This document shows, piece by piece, positions 8,112 to 15,804 of a DNA stretch of 29,578 nucleotides (the stretch's first letter is position 1; each line of letters begins with the position of its first letter). The notes beneath the pieces were generated by a model. That model did not search any database. It was not told the DNA's origin and worked only from the letters and a program-made list of their open reading frames with translations. The translations under genes and the position numbers were made by a program. The stretch comes from an uncultured Treponema sp. (GTDB lineage: Bacteria; Spirochaetota; Spirochaetia; Treponematales; Treponemataceae), in the NCBI GenBank assembly GCA_905372265.1, contig CAJPOL010000011.1:1-29578 (forward strand), in the 5' to 3' direction.

Positions 8112-10136
8112 TTAGAAAAACGGCTGCTGCACCATCACCATTTTTGAGGTACGGGCAATGGAAATTTTTTCGTACCTGCCGCTTTCCCGTACCCGTATCG
8201 ACAGCACAGCGTCGCTGTCTCTCTTTTCTATAGAAACCGGCAGCCCTTCGACAATCCGCGTACCGGCTTGGTCATCAAAATGAACTTCCAAATGGTGCTG
8301 TCCGGTAATAGCAGTTTCCGCAAGATGTATTTTCCGTAAAAAATCAAGCCCGGAAACTTCACGTTTTTCGCTGTCTACCGATGCGCTGTGCAGCGCTTCT
8401 TCCGATAGAATCAGTTTTTTTGCAATCCGCTCCTTTAGTGTCCGTTTTTCCTCCGCCGAAATCGGAAGCGATTCTGCAATCTCCTCAAGCCGCTGCATAC
8501 GGCTGCCGAATGCTTTTTCCCGCGCGCACAGCGCCTCTTGAAACTGCTCATAGGCACCCTCGTCCGCTTCAACAACCTGCCGGACATATTCAAGCGGCGC
8601 AAGCTGCACCGGAGCATACCGCTGTACATCAACAGGACGGTAAAAGGCGGCATCAAGACCGGCCGATTTTATCAGCGAACGTATCGTATCAATGTCGATA
8701 TGTTTCAATAAATAAACACCTTCAGCAAGTTCCTTGCAGATAATTCCCTGCAACTGCGCGTTTTGCCGGAACAGCTCCCGTTTCTCCTCCGCTACCGATA
8801 AAACAAAACCGTGGTACAAGCCGATAGCGGAGCATTTTAAATACCAGTCGGAAATACTGACCTGAATATTTTGAGGCAAAGCACCCGCAGCGGCCTGCTG
8901 TAATAAGCCGATCAGCGTTTCATCCGTATCATTCTTTTCAAAACAGCGTGAGCAGGCTGCTTTTGTTATCTCAAACCTGCCCGCTGTTAAAACAGCAACC
9001 GGTTCCATGCAGCTCAAAACAGGGAAAATACGTTCAAACGATGTATACGGCAGTATCGTTACCTCAAATGAAGGTTCGGCTATCAACGGCTGTTCTATGG
9101 TATGCTGTAAAAAGACCGCGCTATTGACCTGCCGGTATTCTCCGGCAGGCAGTAAAAAGTGTAACGCTTCTGCCGCCTCAATAAGCTGACCGCCAGCCAA
9201 AAGCGAATCCTGAACCCGCACTGCTGCATAGCCCGCTGTAGGACAGTTTTTTTGTACAGCCATGCAATACAGGCGCCGCAGTGTTTCGACACTGTAGAGG
9301 CCGCGCGGATCAAGCGACGATAAAAAGTCCGCTAAAACCTTTGCCCGCAGCTGCAACACCTCACGGCGGCCTCCCCCGCACGAAGCGGCGCCGAGATACA
9401 TCTTCCGCTCAAAGGGGCGTTTTTTTAAAAACTCTTTCCACCGCTCCTCCTGCGGTATCAAATTTACATCGTTTTTAACTAAAAGTCCGAGCGCCTGCAA
9501 AGCAGAGCATAGCAGTGATACGCGGAACATTTCCGCCGCAAAATCGGGAAATATCCGCTGCAATTTTTTTTCCGCATTGAGCCTTAAAAGCCCGTCCGTT
9601 TTCAGTACCGCAGTTTCTCTTAAAAAGAACGTATACAAGCCGGCCAGTATCAGGTCATCGGCAACAGTCATCTTGCTTTCGGCTTCTCCAACTGTTTCGG
9701 GAAGAAACAGAAACCGGCTATCCAGCAAGGCCTCAAGCGCCGGAGAAAGCACCGGATTAAGCAGATAGTGAGGATTTTCCGCACCGGTGCAATCACCATA
9801 CCCTCCGCACGAATAAATAAGAAGCCGCTCTTCCATATTCTTAAGCCGCTTCTGCAAAGCCGGTTCCGAAGAAAAAAAACGGATCAGCATTTCCTTCGTT
9901 GCAGGATGCATGATTTTAACGGCCGTCAAAATAAAAATATCCAACCGGTCAAGACTTTGTACAATTATATCTTGCGTACTGCTCTTTGATAAAAAGCCCT
10001 GCAGCTGTTCGGCCAACCGCTGCTTATTAAACGGCGTTTTTATTTCCCCAAGATATAAACGCATGATATTAAAGAATATCTTATCCGGCAAACACAAAAG
10101 CGCATCGTACCACGTGCCGTACGCGTTTTTATTCAT
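8112..10136 (-). CDS. Large Helicase_C_3 / XPB-N-terminal-like domain protein
   Basis: 674 residues. No ATP-binding motifs are present. The middle (about residues 350-490) resembles the Helicase_C_3 (XPB/Ssl2 N-terminal-like) domain seen in bacterial 'helicase-associated' proteins: IAEPSFEVTILPYTSFE, then ITKAACSRCF, LPQNIQVSISDWYLK and GVYLLKHIDIDTIRSLIK. Before it are winged-helix-like helical segments (LDIFILTAVKIMHPATKEML); after it a charged helical region (about 505-560) and a beta-rich tail. It may be a nucleic-acid-binding or regulatory protein, but this rests on fold resemblance. The frame opens with TTG at 10142, but ATG 10136 (MNKNAYGTW) is preferred; neither has a good Shine-Dalgarno. 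It follows the DJ-1 gene by 7 bases, so it is probably cotranscribed. Confidence 0.75.
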   Translation of the reverse strand: MNKNAYGTWYDALLCLPDKIFFNIMRLYLGEIKTPFNKQRLAEQLQGFLSKSSTQDIIVQSLDRLDIFILTAVKIMHPATKEMLIRFFSSEPALQKRLKNMEERLLIYSCGGYGDCTGAENPHYLLNPVLSPALEALLDSRFLFLPETVGEAESKMTVADDLILAGLYTFFLRETAVLKTDGLLRLNAEKKLQRIFPDFAAEMFRVSLLCSALQALGLLVKNDVNLIPQEERWKEFLKKRPFERKMYLGAASCGGGRREVLQLRAKVLADFLSSLDPRGLYSVETLRRLYCMAVQKNCPTAGYAAVRVQDSLLAGGQLIEAAEALHFLLPAGEYRQVNSAVFLQHTIEQPLIAEPSFEVTILPYTSFERIFPVLSCMEPVAVLTAGRFEITKAACSRCFEKNDTDETLIGLLQQAAAGALPQNIQVSISDWYLKCSAIGLYHGFVLSVAEEKRELFRQNAQLQGIICKELAEGVYLLKHIDIDTIRSLIKSAGLDAAFYRPVDVQRYAPVQLAPLEYVRQVVEADEGAYEQFQEALCAREKAFGSRMQRLEEIAESLPISAEEKRTLKERIAKKLILSEEALHSASVDSEKREVSGLDFLRKIHLAETAITGQHHLEVHFDDQAGTRIVEGLPVSIEKRDSDAVLSIRVRESGRYEKISIARTSKMVMVQQPFF

Positions 10137-10143
10137 CGGCAAA

Positions 10144-10755
10144 CTATCGGGCGCACACGGCGGCTCGCAGTTCCGCTACCCGCTCTCCGCCGCAGAGCAG
10201 TTCAACCAGTTTAAAAGCGAATTCCTCAGCGGCTCCTGCAGAACACGCAGTGATAATAGAGCCGTCCTGCACTACCCGCGCATCCTTTACAGGCTGCGTA
10301 GGCAAATCGGTTCCCATACCCGGATAACAGGTAAAACGCTTACCGTTCAAAAGCCCCCATGCTCCGAACGTAAGCGCAGGGGCCGCACAAAGCGCTGCAA
10401 TAAAGCCGCCGTTTTGCAGCGTTAGTTCAACAAATTGCTTTACATACCGGTTGCCGCCGAGCGTCCGGCTATTACCTATTCCTCCCGGCAATATAACAAG
10501 CGCCGTTTCAGCGGCCTTTTGCGCAAGAGCTTGAGTGATCATCTCATCCGGCAACCGTTTGCCGGACGCGGTTTCCTGCAGCATGTTCTCCAGTGTGCAA
10601 TCGCACAGCAGCGTCACGGAACGCGCCGATCGGACGGTTCTATCCCCTACCCCCACGACAACTATTTCAACACCGCACCGCCTGAGGTAATCAACCGGAG
10701 TAATGGCTTCCACCTCTTCAAACTCATCGGCGATAAACATATATGCTTTTTTCAC
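10144..10755 (-). CDS. DJ-1/PfpI (ThiJ) superfamily protein
   Basis: 203 residues, cytosolic, class I glutamine-amidotransferase-like fold. The N-terminus MKKAYMFIADEFEEVEA matches DJ-1 proteins, including the acidic residue paired with the active cysteine. The nucleophile-elbow motif AALCAAPALTFG holds the conserved Cys; KRFTCYPGM and SAGAAEEFAFKLVELL follow, as in YajL/DJ-1. Family members act as glyoxalases or deglycases, or in redox protection; which applies cannot be read here. The frame extends to a TTG at 10761, but GTG 10755 gives the exact family N-terminus and has AAGGA about 8 bases upstream, whereas the TTG is too close to it. It lies between the DksA-type gene (31-base gap) and the Helicase_C_3-like gene (7-base gap). 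Confidence 0.9.
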   Translation of the reverse strand: MKKAYMFIADEFEEVEAITPVDYLRRCGVEIVVVGVGDRTVRSARSVTLLCDCTLENMLQETASGKRLPDEMITQALAQKAAETALVILPGGIGNSRTLGGNRYVKQFVELTLQNGGFIAALCAAPALTFGAWGLLNGKRFTCYPGMGTDLPTQPVKDARVVQDGSIITACSAGAAEEFAFKLVELLCGGERVAELRAAVCAR

Positions 10756-10786
10756 ATCCAATTCCTTTTCCCTGTCGAAGGCTTTC

Positions 10787-11143
10787 TTACCGCTTTTTCC
10801 GTGCCGCTGCGGCTTGACATTCTATGCACATAAGCGCATAGGGAATAGCCCGCAACCGGTCTTCGGGAATTTTTTTACTGCATTTGATGCATTTACCGTA
10901 TTTCCCTTGTTCAATACGGGCTAAAGCGGATTCAATAAGCTGCATTCGCTTTATATCCTTTTCGCTCATCGACTCCAGCATTTTCCGGTCGGTATCATCC
11001 GAGGCAATATCGCCGAAATCTTTCGGATCAACGGATTCAATAATTTGACGAAAATCTTCACTATTAGCGGCCAGTGTTTTTATAATTTCAGTACGGCAGT
11101 TGTATAGCTGCTTTTTCATCTCCTGATAGAAATCTCTTTCCAT
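10787..11143 (-). CDS. DksA/TraR-family C4 zinc-finger protein
   Basis: 118 residues from ATG 11143. An N-terminal helical hairpin has an acidic tip (DFGDIASDDTD), followed by the family stretch IEQGKYGKC and a zinc finger C-X2-C-X17-C-X2-C (CIKCSKKIPEDRLRAIPYAL, then MCIEC). DksA-type proteins enter the RNA polymerase secondary channel and modulate initiation, often with ppGpp at rRNA and translation genes. It is shorter than E. coli DksA (151). A TTG at 11152 in frame lies 3 bases after AAGGAG, whereas ATG 11143 lies 12 bases after it; neither spacing is ideal, so the start is uncertain by three residues. The gene is divergent from infA, and their predicted promoters overlap. Confidence 0.9.
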   Translation of the reverse strand: MERDFYQEMKKQLYNCRTEIIKTLAANSEDFRQIIESVDPKDFGDIASDDTDRKMLESMSEKDIKRMQLIESALARIEQGKYGKCIKCSKKIPEDRLRAIPYALMCIECQAAAARKKR

Positions 11144-11168
11144 AACTTTCAATAGCTCCTTTACGCAG

Positions 11169-11197
11169 TTGACAAATTCATAGATAGATTCTAAATT
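11169..11197 (+). promoter_or_regulatory. Predicted sigma70-type promoter of infA
   Basis: Perfect -35 TTGACA at 11169-11174, a 17-base spacer, and -10 TAAATT (four of six matches) at 11192-11197. The start would be near 11204, leaving an infA leader of about 85 bases that contains the hairpin at 11231-11260. Confidence 0.55.
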
Positions 11198-11223
11198 ATA
11201 CGCATAAATTAAGAAAAAAGCAA
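11195..11223 (-). promoter_or_regulatory. Predicted sigma70-type promoter of the DksA-type gene
   Basis: On the minus strand a perfect -10 TATAAT (11200-11195) follows a weak -35 TTGCTT (11223-11218) at a 17-base spacing. Transcription would start near 11188, giving a 5' leader of about 45 bases with AAGGAG before the coding start. The -10 shares three base pairs with the infA -10 on the other strand. Confidence 0.6.
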
Positions 11224-11230
11224 ATAGGAG

Positions 11231-11260
11231 AACCTCTAAAAACCGAAGTTTTTAAAGGTT
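11231..11260. repeat. Palindromic element, copy 1, in the infA leader
   Basis: AACCTCTAAAAAC (11231-11243), loop CGAA, GTTTTTAAAGGTT (11248-11260): a 13-base-pair stem with one C-A mismatch on the plus strand. On the minus strand that pair becomes G-U and the loop becomes UUCG closed by C-G, an unusually stable tetraloop. A related, less perfect palindrome lies at 12841-12869. No T-run follows on either strand within the few bases needed for a classic terminator. Confidence 0.75.
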
Positions 11261-11288
11261 TCCAAATGTTTTATTCTTCGGAGGAATT

Positions 11289-11507
11289 GTGGCAAAAGAA
11301 GAAGCAATTGAAGTCGAAGGCATTGTAAAAGAATCCCTTCCGAATACGATGTTTCGTGTTGAATTAAAAAACGGGCATGTAATTTTAGCCCATCTGTCAG
11401 GCAAAATGCGGAAGCATTATATCCGTATTGTTCCCGGCGATAGCGTAAAAGTTGCGCTTTCTCCCTATGATTTAAATCGGGGAAGAATCATATTCCGTGA
11501 ACGCTGA
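11289..11507 (+). CDS. infA: Translation initiation factor IF-1
   Basis: 72 residues, the family's usual length, forming one OB-fold (S1-like) domain that binds the 30S A site during initiation. Typical sequence: MAKEEAIEVEGIVKESLPN, FRVELKNGHVILAHLSGKMR, HYIRIVPGDSVKVALSPYDL, GRIIFRER. The start is GTG at 11289 with GGAGG four bases upstream; an ATG start would remove the conserved N-terminus. It stands alone on the plus strand, divergent from the DksA-type gene and convergent with the J-domain gene. No clear terminator is seen in the 46-base gap to that gene. Confidence 0.97.
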   Translation: MAKEEAIEVEGIVKESLPNTMFRVELKNGHVILAHLSGKMRKHYIRIVPGDSVKVALSPYDLNRGRIIFRER

Positions 11508-11553
11508 TAAAAGAGCAGCCTCATTTCAAAGTAAGTCTTGAGCGTTCCTAATA

Positions 11554-12117
11554 CTATGGGCGCCTAAAGAACGATTTCAAGGCGGCGCCCAGATTTCTGA
11601 CAGCTCTCACCAGCAACGAAACGCTGAAAATACCGGCAAAAAGACCGAAAAAAGGAACAAAAATAAAACGGAAGCTCAAGAGTCCAAGCCACAAGCAGAC
11701 GATTCCGCTCGCAAGCGGCTGAAACCAGCCGCTTTGCGGTGAGCTGTCCTGATCGGTATCGGAAGAAGCATAAAAACCCCAATGATATTCTTTCCCTGCC
11801 CTATTTCTGCTAAACGATTCGCTAAAAGGCCCATACGCAAAGGGGTCGTACTCCTCATGCCGGAAACCGTGCTGCCGGTGCGATCCGGCAGCGGCACGCT
11901 CATACTGCGAAAAAGCCCTTGAATTATCATATGCAGCACGTTTTTGCGGGTCGGAAAGCACGGAATACGCTTCATTTACTTGCTTAAACATTTCCTCGGC
12001 AGCCGTATCGCCCTGATTTTTATCGGGATGATATTGTAATGCTTTTGCACGGTATGCTTTCTTTATGTCTTCTTCGGAGGCAGAAGCTCCGACGCCCAAT
12101 ACTGTGTAATAATCCAT
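11554..12117 (-). CDS. Membrane-associated J-domain (DnaJ-like) protein
   Basis: 187 residues. An N-terminal J domain (about 1-65) has the HPD motif at 30-32 (QYHPDKNQGD) and NEAYSVLSDPQKRAAYD, which should recruit and stimulate a DnaK-type Hsp70. There is no Gly/Phe region, zinc finger or client-binding domain, so it is a type III J protein. A hydrophilic linker (about 66-130) leads to a hydrophobic region at about 133-172 (SGIVCLWLGLLSFRFIFVPF, GLFAGIFSVSLLV), probably two transmembrane helices, then a basic tail. ATG 12117 follows the UMP kinase stop by 6 bases, with AGGA overlapping that stop, so the two are cotranscribed. The client is unknown. Confidence 0.92.
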   Translation of the reverse strand: MDYYTVLGVGASASEEDIKKAYRAKALQYHPDKNQGDTAAEEMFKQVNEAYSVLSDPQKRAAYDNSRAFSQYERAAAGSHRQHGFRHEEYDPFAYGPFSESFSRNRAGKEYHWGFYASSDTDQDSSPQSGWFQPLASGIVCLWLGLLSFRFIFVPFFGLFAGIFSVSLLVRAVRNLGAALKSFFRRP

Positions 12118-12123
12118 GCCGTT

Positions 12124-12813
12124 TTATCCTATAGTTGTTCCTTTAAAGGGGCGATCATATAATATATCATCAAGGTTATCAAGATCGGTACCGCCGGCAC
12201 AAATAACCTGTATTCCCGCCTTTCGGGCACGCGAACTGGCAACAGGATCAAACGGAACATTCTTACCCGGCACCCATTCGGTACCAACCATCCGAATAAA
12301 CGCATCCCATGAAATATTGTCGATCGGTTTTGCATCGGGATTTTTTTTCGGATCATCGGTATAGACCTTTTCAATATTGGATAGATTCACGACCTGCTTT
12401 GCGGAAAACCGTTCAGCCAGCAGCACGGCGTCATTATCGGTAGAAAAACCCGGTTTCCATCCGGCCGCTATCAGCACTTGCCCCGAAAAAAGCTCCACCG
12501 CCGTCGGATCATAGACGACAGGATTCGGGCACACATCGGAAAAAACCGCTTTTAAAAGCTGCGCATTCAAGCGTGTTGCCATGATACCGATCCAATCGGC
12601 TTCTTCATGCAAGCATCCGTCAGCGGGAACACTGTTTGCATATGCTTTTTGATACACCCGTGCAGGCCCGCCGCCGCCTACTACCATGATCAGCTTGCGG
12701 CTGCCGTCCCCGCTCAGCCATTTCCGTATACGGGCAGAAAACTCCCGCAGAAATGCTTCATTCGGCTCATGCGGAGCCACAATCGAACCTCCGACAGATA
12801 ATACACGTACCAT
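12124..12813 (-). CDS. pyrH: UMP kinase, archaeal/spirochaete type
   Basis: 229 residues of the amino-acid-kinase fold, phosphorylating UMP to UDP with ATP in the cytosol. Motifs: RVLSVGGSIV at the N-terminus, VVGGGGPARVYQ, ADWIGIMATRLNAQLL, GWKPGFSTDNDAVLLAE, NLSNIEKVYTDDPKKNPDAK and PGKNVPFDPVASS. These match the archaeal-type UMP kinases, a group I recall as also including spirochaetes and thought to differ in regulation from the GTP-activated bacterial PyrH. ATG 12813 has a strong AGGAGG six bases upstream. Just before it lies the palindromic element at 12841-12869. It forms a pair with the downstream J-domain gene. Confidence 0.88.
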   Translation of the reverse strand: MVRVLSVGGSIVAPHEPNEAFLREFSARIRKWLSGDGSRKLIMVVGGGGPARVYQKAYANSVPADGCLHEEADWIGIMATRLNAQLLKAVFSDVCPNPVVYDPTAVELFSGQVLIAAGWKPGFSTDNDAVLLAERFSAKQVVNLSNIEKVYTDDPKKNPDAKPIDNISWDAFIRMVGTEWVPGKNVPFDPVASSRARKAGIQVICAGGTDLDNLDDILYDRPFKGTTIG

Positions 12814-12840
12814 AAAGTCCCTCCTTGAACTTTTAAGGAT

Positions 12841-12869
12841 CCTCTAAAATCTAACCGAGTTTTTAGAGG
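12841..12869. repeat. Palindromic element, copy 2, between transglutaminase-like and UMP kinase genes
   Basis: CCTCTAAAA (12841-12849) pairs perfectly with TTTTAGAGG (12861-12869) around an 11-base loop. The right arm with its preceding CCGAG resembles copy 1 (CCGAAGTTTTTAAAGG), so the two seem to belong to one family, with the left arm of copy 2 altered. In the minus direction it follows the stop at 12876 and precedes the UMP kinase Shine-Dalgarno; it could act as a terminator, attenuator or mRNA stabiliser. Confidence 0.7.
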
Positions 12870-12875
12870 GGCACT

Positions 12876-14558
12876 TTAATACACCCCTATGACCTTCGGT
12901 AAACGCCATAAAGAACTATACCGCTCAATAGAAACGGTCGCTTCCTCCCAGATGGACGAAAAAGCATAACTGCGTATCCGTTCAGCGGTTCTTCCGCCGG
13001 GAAGCATCGGCGCTTGATTTTGAAAACCGCGCGAAAAAGCGATATGATATGCATCCAGATTGCCGAAATACCAACGCGCTTTATCCGGTACGCCGGTATC
13101 AAAGGGAACGCCTGAAGCCAACGCAAGATCAACAGGAACCCAGCCGAAGCCGTTCAGATAAAATTCCGCCCACCAGTGCAGCACAGTCTGTTTTTCCGCA
13201 TCAACCAATAAGCCTGCGGTAGGGATTGCCGGAACCCCAGCCGCACGCGCCATTGTACAAAAAAGCAACGCCGCATCATACGCATCGCCGTTTTTATCAT
13301 TAAAAGCTGTCAAGATTGATTTACCGACATCCTGTTCAGCTGTTTTCCGCAGTGTCATCTCTGAAAGCAAATACGTATAAATACGCTGCGCTCTGCGATA
13401 CGGATTTATTTCATCTTTAACAATCGCTGCACATGCTTTTTTAATAACGGCATCATCGGCAGGGAGCAATGCATCGGGTTCTGTATACACGGCATATAGA
13501 GAAGGATTATTCGGCGTTCCGTTCCTAAAAGCATTGACGGTAAGCTCCGTTTTTATTTCACTGCGGTCAACTCGATATTCTTGCCGGATATGCAGTTTCC
13601 TTCCTTCGGCAATGTCATGGAAGCGGTACAGGCTCGCATTCTGATAGGATACGATAAACGGATCAGGCGATGCGGATTCAAGCGTAACGGAACGCTGTGA
13701 AGCCGTTTTTTGAGGCACCGGAATCCTTAAAAAAAACGTGTTGGGCTGTTGCGCCTGAAAATCGGAAATCTCCACTTCCGAAACAAGCCGATACATCCGC
13801 TTATCGGAGTATATCTTAGAACCGTACTTATTTTTAAGCCGGAACGGAACAGGATTACTGATACCGGCATCGGTTATCACTACAATGGAGCCCGACTCAG
13901 CAGCATCCGGCACCCGTATCCGCAATTCACGATCGCTCCAATAATCATAATCGAAATCGTATTCATTACACTCGACTCCGGACACTTCCGCCTGCCCGTC
14001 GGAACTGTACACCGGCACCGTATCATCAGTACCGGTAAACACAACAGCCGATGCGTTCCTGTTCTGCCCGAAATTCTTTCCGCGAATAGAAATCAGATCA
14101 CCGACATTGCCGAAATCCGTTTCAAGAGACTCAATGTACGGCCGATTCTCAAACGTTGATGTTTTTGATATAACCGGCAGTATATCGCTGTTTACCAGCA
14201 GCACGGCATTACTGCGTTTGCTTCTGGTTACAACCGATACTAAATCTTCTTTGAGATAGTCGGGGGCGTCGAAAACAATCTTTGTTTCCGTCCATTCGAT
14301 ACACTGTTCGGATTTTATTGTATGCCCCCCGATAAACACCCATGCATTAGCCGGACGGTTGCCGAAGTGTAATCCATTGAGAGCAACCCGCTCACCCGGG
14401 CGGACGATTTGCGGATACACTCCGGTGATAAAAGCGGAATGTATCGTTGAAAAGGCAAAAAAAATAACGGAACCGAGAATAAGACCGTTAATAAGAAAAA
14501 AAAGGATAAAACGTACGGAAGGATACTTTCGAATAAAATAAAAAAGAGGTATCCTCAT
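12876..14558 (-). CDS. Membrane-anchored TIG/IPT plus transglutaminase-like protein lacking the catalytic Cys
   Basis: 560 residues. One membrane anchor at about 15-40 (FILFFLINGLILGSVIFFAF). Two IPT/TIG-like immunoglobulin folds follow: about 46-125 (GVYPQIVRPGERVALNGLHF) and about 141-240 (YIESLETDFGNVGDLISIRG). A transglutaminase-like core lies at about 395-480, with the catalytic His461 in LHWWAEFYLNG and Asp477 in WVPVDLA. The position of the nucleophilic Cys in the family motif G-x-C reads GDAYDAALLF, so it is Ala426. The core is therefore probably not a working transglutaminase or Cys protease. The outer part should be periplasmic. Its ATG overlaps the anti-sigma TGA as ATGA, placing it in the cysS-sigma unit; it may be a target or partner of that system. 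Confidence 0.82.
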   Translation of the reverse strand: MRIPLFYFIRKYPSVRFILFFLINGLILGSVIFFAFSTIHSAFITGVYPQIVRPGERVALNGLHFGNRPANAWVFIGGHTIKSEQCIEWTETKIVFDAPDYLKEDLVSVVTRSKRSNAVLLVNSDILPVISKTSTFENRPYIESLETDFGNVGDLISIRGKNFGQNRNASAVVFTGTDDTVPVYSSDGQAEVSGVECNEYDFDYDYWSDRELRIRVPDAAESGSIVVITDAGISNPVPFRLKNKYGSKIYSDKRMYRLVSEVEISDFQAQQPNTFFLRIPVPQKTASQRSVTLESASPDPFIVSYQNASLYRFHDIAEGRKLHIRQEYRVDRSEIKTELTVNAFRNGTPNNPSLYAVYTEPDALLPADDAVIKKACAAIVKDEINPYRRAQRIYTYLLSEMTLRKTAEQDVGKSILTAFNDKNGDAYDAALLFCTMARAAGVPAIPTAGLLVDAEKQTVLHWWAEFYLNGFGWVPVDLALASGVPFDTGVPDKARWYFGNLDAYHIAFSRGFQNQAPMLPGGRTAERIRSYAFSSIWEEATVSIERYSSLWRLPKVIGVY

Positions 14559-15262
14559 TGGCGGCTATTCACCGAAACGGCTTTATCCTCATAATCAGTG
14601 CCTGAATAGTCAACCAAAACCGGCGCTAAAGAAAGAGAAATCTTGAAGTCGGGACCTAACTCGGCCGGAGCAAACACGGTATCGTCTTCCGAATACAGGC
14701 TGGTAAATCCGCTAACAGTAAAAATTTTAGTGTTTGTTGCGCATGTCTTATTCGGTACGATATACCCATATTGCACCGATGTTCCAATAACGCCGGAATG
14801 GGGTTCATTAAAGGGGTAATGCGATTTTTCAAATGATATAGGCAGAACAGGGATAAAGGAATTACTTGCAGATACCATCGCTTTTTCCATCCTCAAAAAT
14901 AAAACAACGGGCATCAATACAAAAAGCAGAACAGCCGCAACAGCAACGGGTACCGGCACCCTGACAGAAGCATAGAACCAGCTTTTAGTATGCCCGAACA
15001 ATGTGTTTTTTTGCACTTCGCGTTTACCGGCAAGCATTGCCTCTTTTTTGGCAAGCAGCTTTGTAAAAGACTGCGAATAATCGATAGGACATCCGCACAC
15101 AGCCTCCCGCTGCATACAGCGCCCTACCAGCGTATAACGATCGTATATCTTCCGGCACATGCAGCATTCTTGTAAATGCCGCTCCAATTGTTCTTTCCAT
15201 GGAGAATCAATTTCATCATCGGCATAAGCGCACCATAATTCCTTATTAGGGCATGTAGACAT
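14555..15262 (-). CDS. Zinc-finger (ZAS/zf-HC2) transmembrane anti-sigma factor
   Basis: 235 residues. The N-terminal cytoplasmic part has the anti-sigma zinc signature His29-X3-Cys33-X2-Cys36 (RHLQECCMCRKIYD), with Cys4 or Cys11 as likely further ligand; this type clamps an ECF sigma factor. One transmembrane helix lies at about 103-124 (VPVAVAAVLLFVLMPVVLFL), followed by an extracytoplasmic domain of about 110 residues with no known motif. It directly follows, and overlaps by 17 bases, the ECF sigma gene, the classic arrangement for a sigma/anti-sigma pair. ATG 15262 has AGGAG about six bases upstream. The sensor signal cannot be read from the sequence. Confidence 0.85.
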   Translation of the reverse strand: MSTCPNKELWCAYADDEIDSPWKEQLERHLQECCMCRKIYDRYTLVGRCMQREAVCGCPIDYSQSFTKLLAKKEAMLAGKREVQKNTLFGHTKSWFYASVRVPVPVAVAAVLLFVLMPVVLFLRMEKAMVSASNSFIPVLPISFEKSHYPFNEPHSGVIGTSVQYGYIVPNKTCATNTKIFTVSGFTSLYSEDDTVFAPAELGPDFKISLSLAPVLVDYSGTDYEDKAVSVNSRQ

Positions 15263-15794
15263 TTTCTTCTCCTATCACTTTTGCCAAATGTTCCCGAGCA
15301 CGAAAAATACGCACCTTTACATTTCCTTCGCTGATTCCGAGTATACGGCCGATCTCTTTATAGTTTAATCCCGTATACTCACGAAGCTGCAATGCGATCC
15401 GAAGCTTTTCCGGAATCTGTTCCAGTGCATGCCGTACATCATGGATAACTTCATTTTTCAGCAGTACATCCTCGCCTGAATCCGCATTACGGTAGTCTTC
15501 TTTAAGTGCACGCGTATACACTTTCCGTTCCAGCCGTCTCCGTTTTGCGTAATTCAACGCAGCATTTTTTACCACACGAATAAGCCAATACTTTGCATCG
15601 TTCAGCGATGGAAATTTCATTTCCTTTTCTGCCATCTTGATCAATGCATCATGACAAAGATCCTCCGCAGCATCTTCTTCCCGTACAACGTTATAAGCGA
15701 CTTTATACAAAGCAGGCACCGCAGCATCGTAAATGGTTTTAAAATCTTTATCGGAGAGCGCATTCAGCGACTCTGTATCTGTAAACAAATTCAT
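15246..15794 (-). CDS. ECF (sigma-70 group 4) RNA polymerase sigma factor
   Basis: 182 residues. Region 2 is visible as AYNVVREEDAAEDLCHDALI and YWLIRVVKNAALNYAKRRR; region 4 as LEQIPEKLRIALQLREYTGL followed by NYKEIGRILGISEGNVKVRI, a clear helix-turn-helix. No region 3 is present, as expected for an ECF sigma. The open frame reaches a TTG at 15851 inside cysS, but ATG 15794 begins a normal ECF N-terminus and follows the cysS stop by 10 bases. The only Shine-Dalgarno, AGGGAG, abuts this ATG directly; a TTG two codons on (15788) would have the usual 6-base spacing, so the true start may be there. It is cotranscribed with its anti-sigma gene. Confidence 0.93.
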   Translation of the reverse strand: MNLFTDTESLNALSDKDFKTIYDAAVPALYKVAYNVVREEDAAEDLCHDALIKMAEKEMKFPSLNDAKYWLIRVVKNAALNYAKRRRLERKVYTRALKEDYRNADSGEDVLLKNEVIHDVRHALEQIPEKLRIALQLREYTGLNYKEIGRILGISEGNVKVRIFRAREHLAKVIGEENVYMP

Positions 15795-15804
15795 CTCCCT
15801 AAAG

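Noticed and set aside
7765..8115. Plus-strand frame of 116 codons antisense to rpe
   Set aside because: Antisense to a certain gene, no ribosome-binding site, no recognisable protein features.
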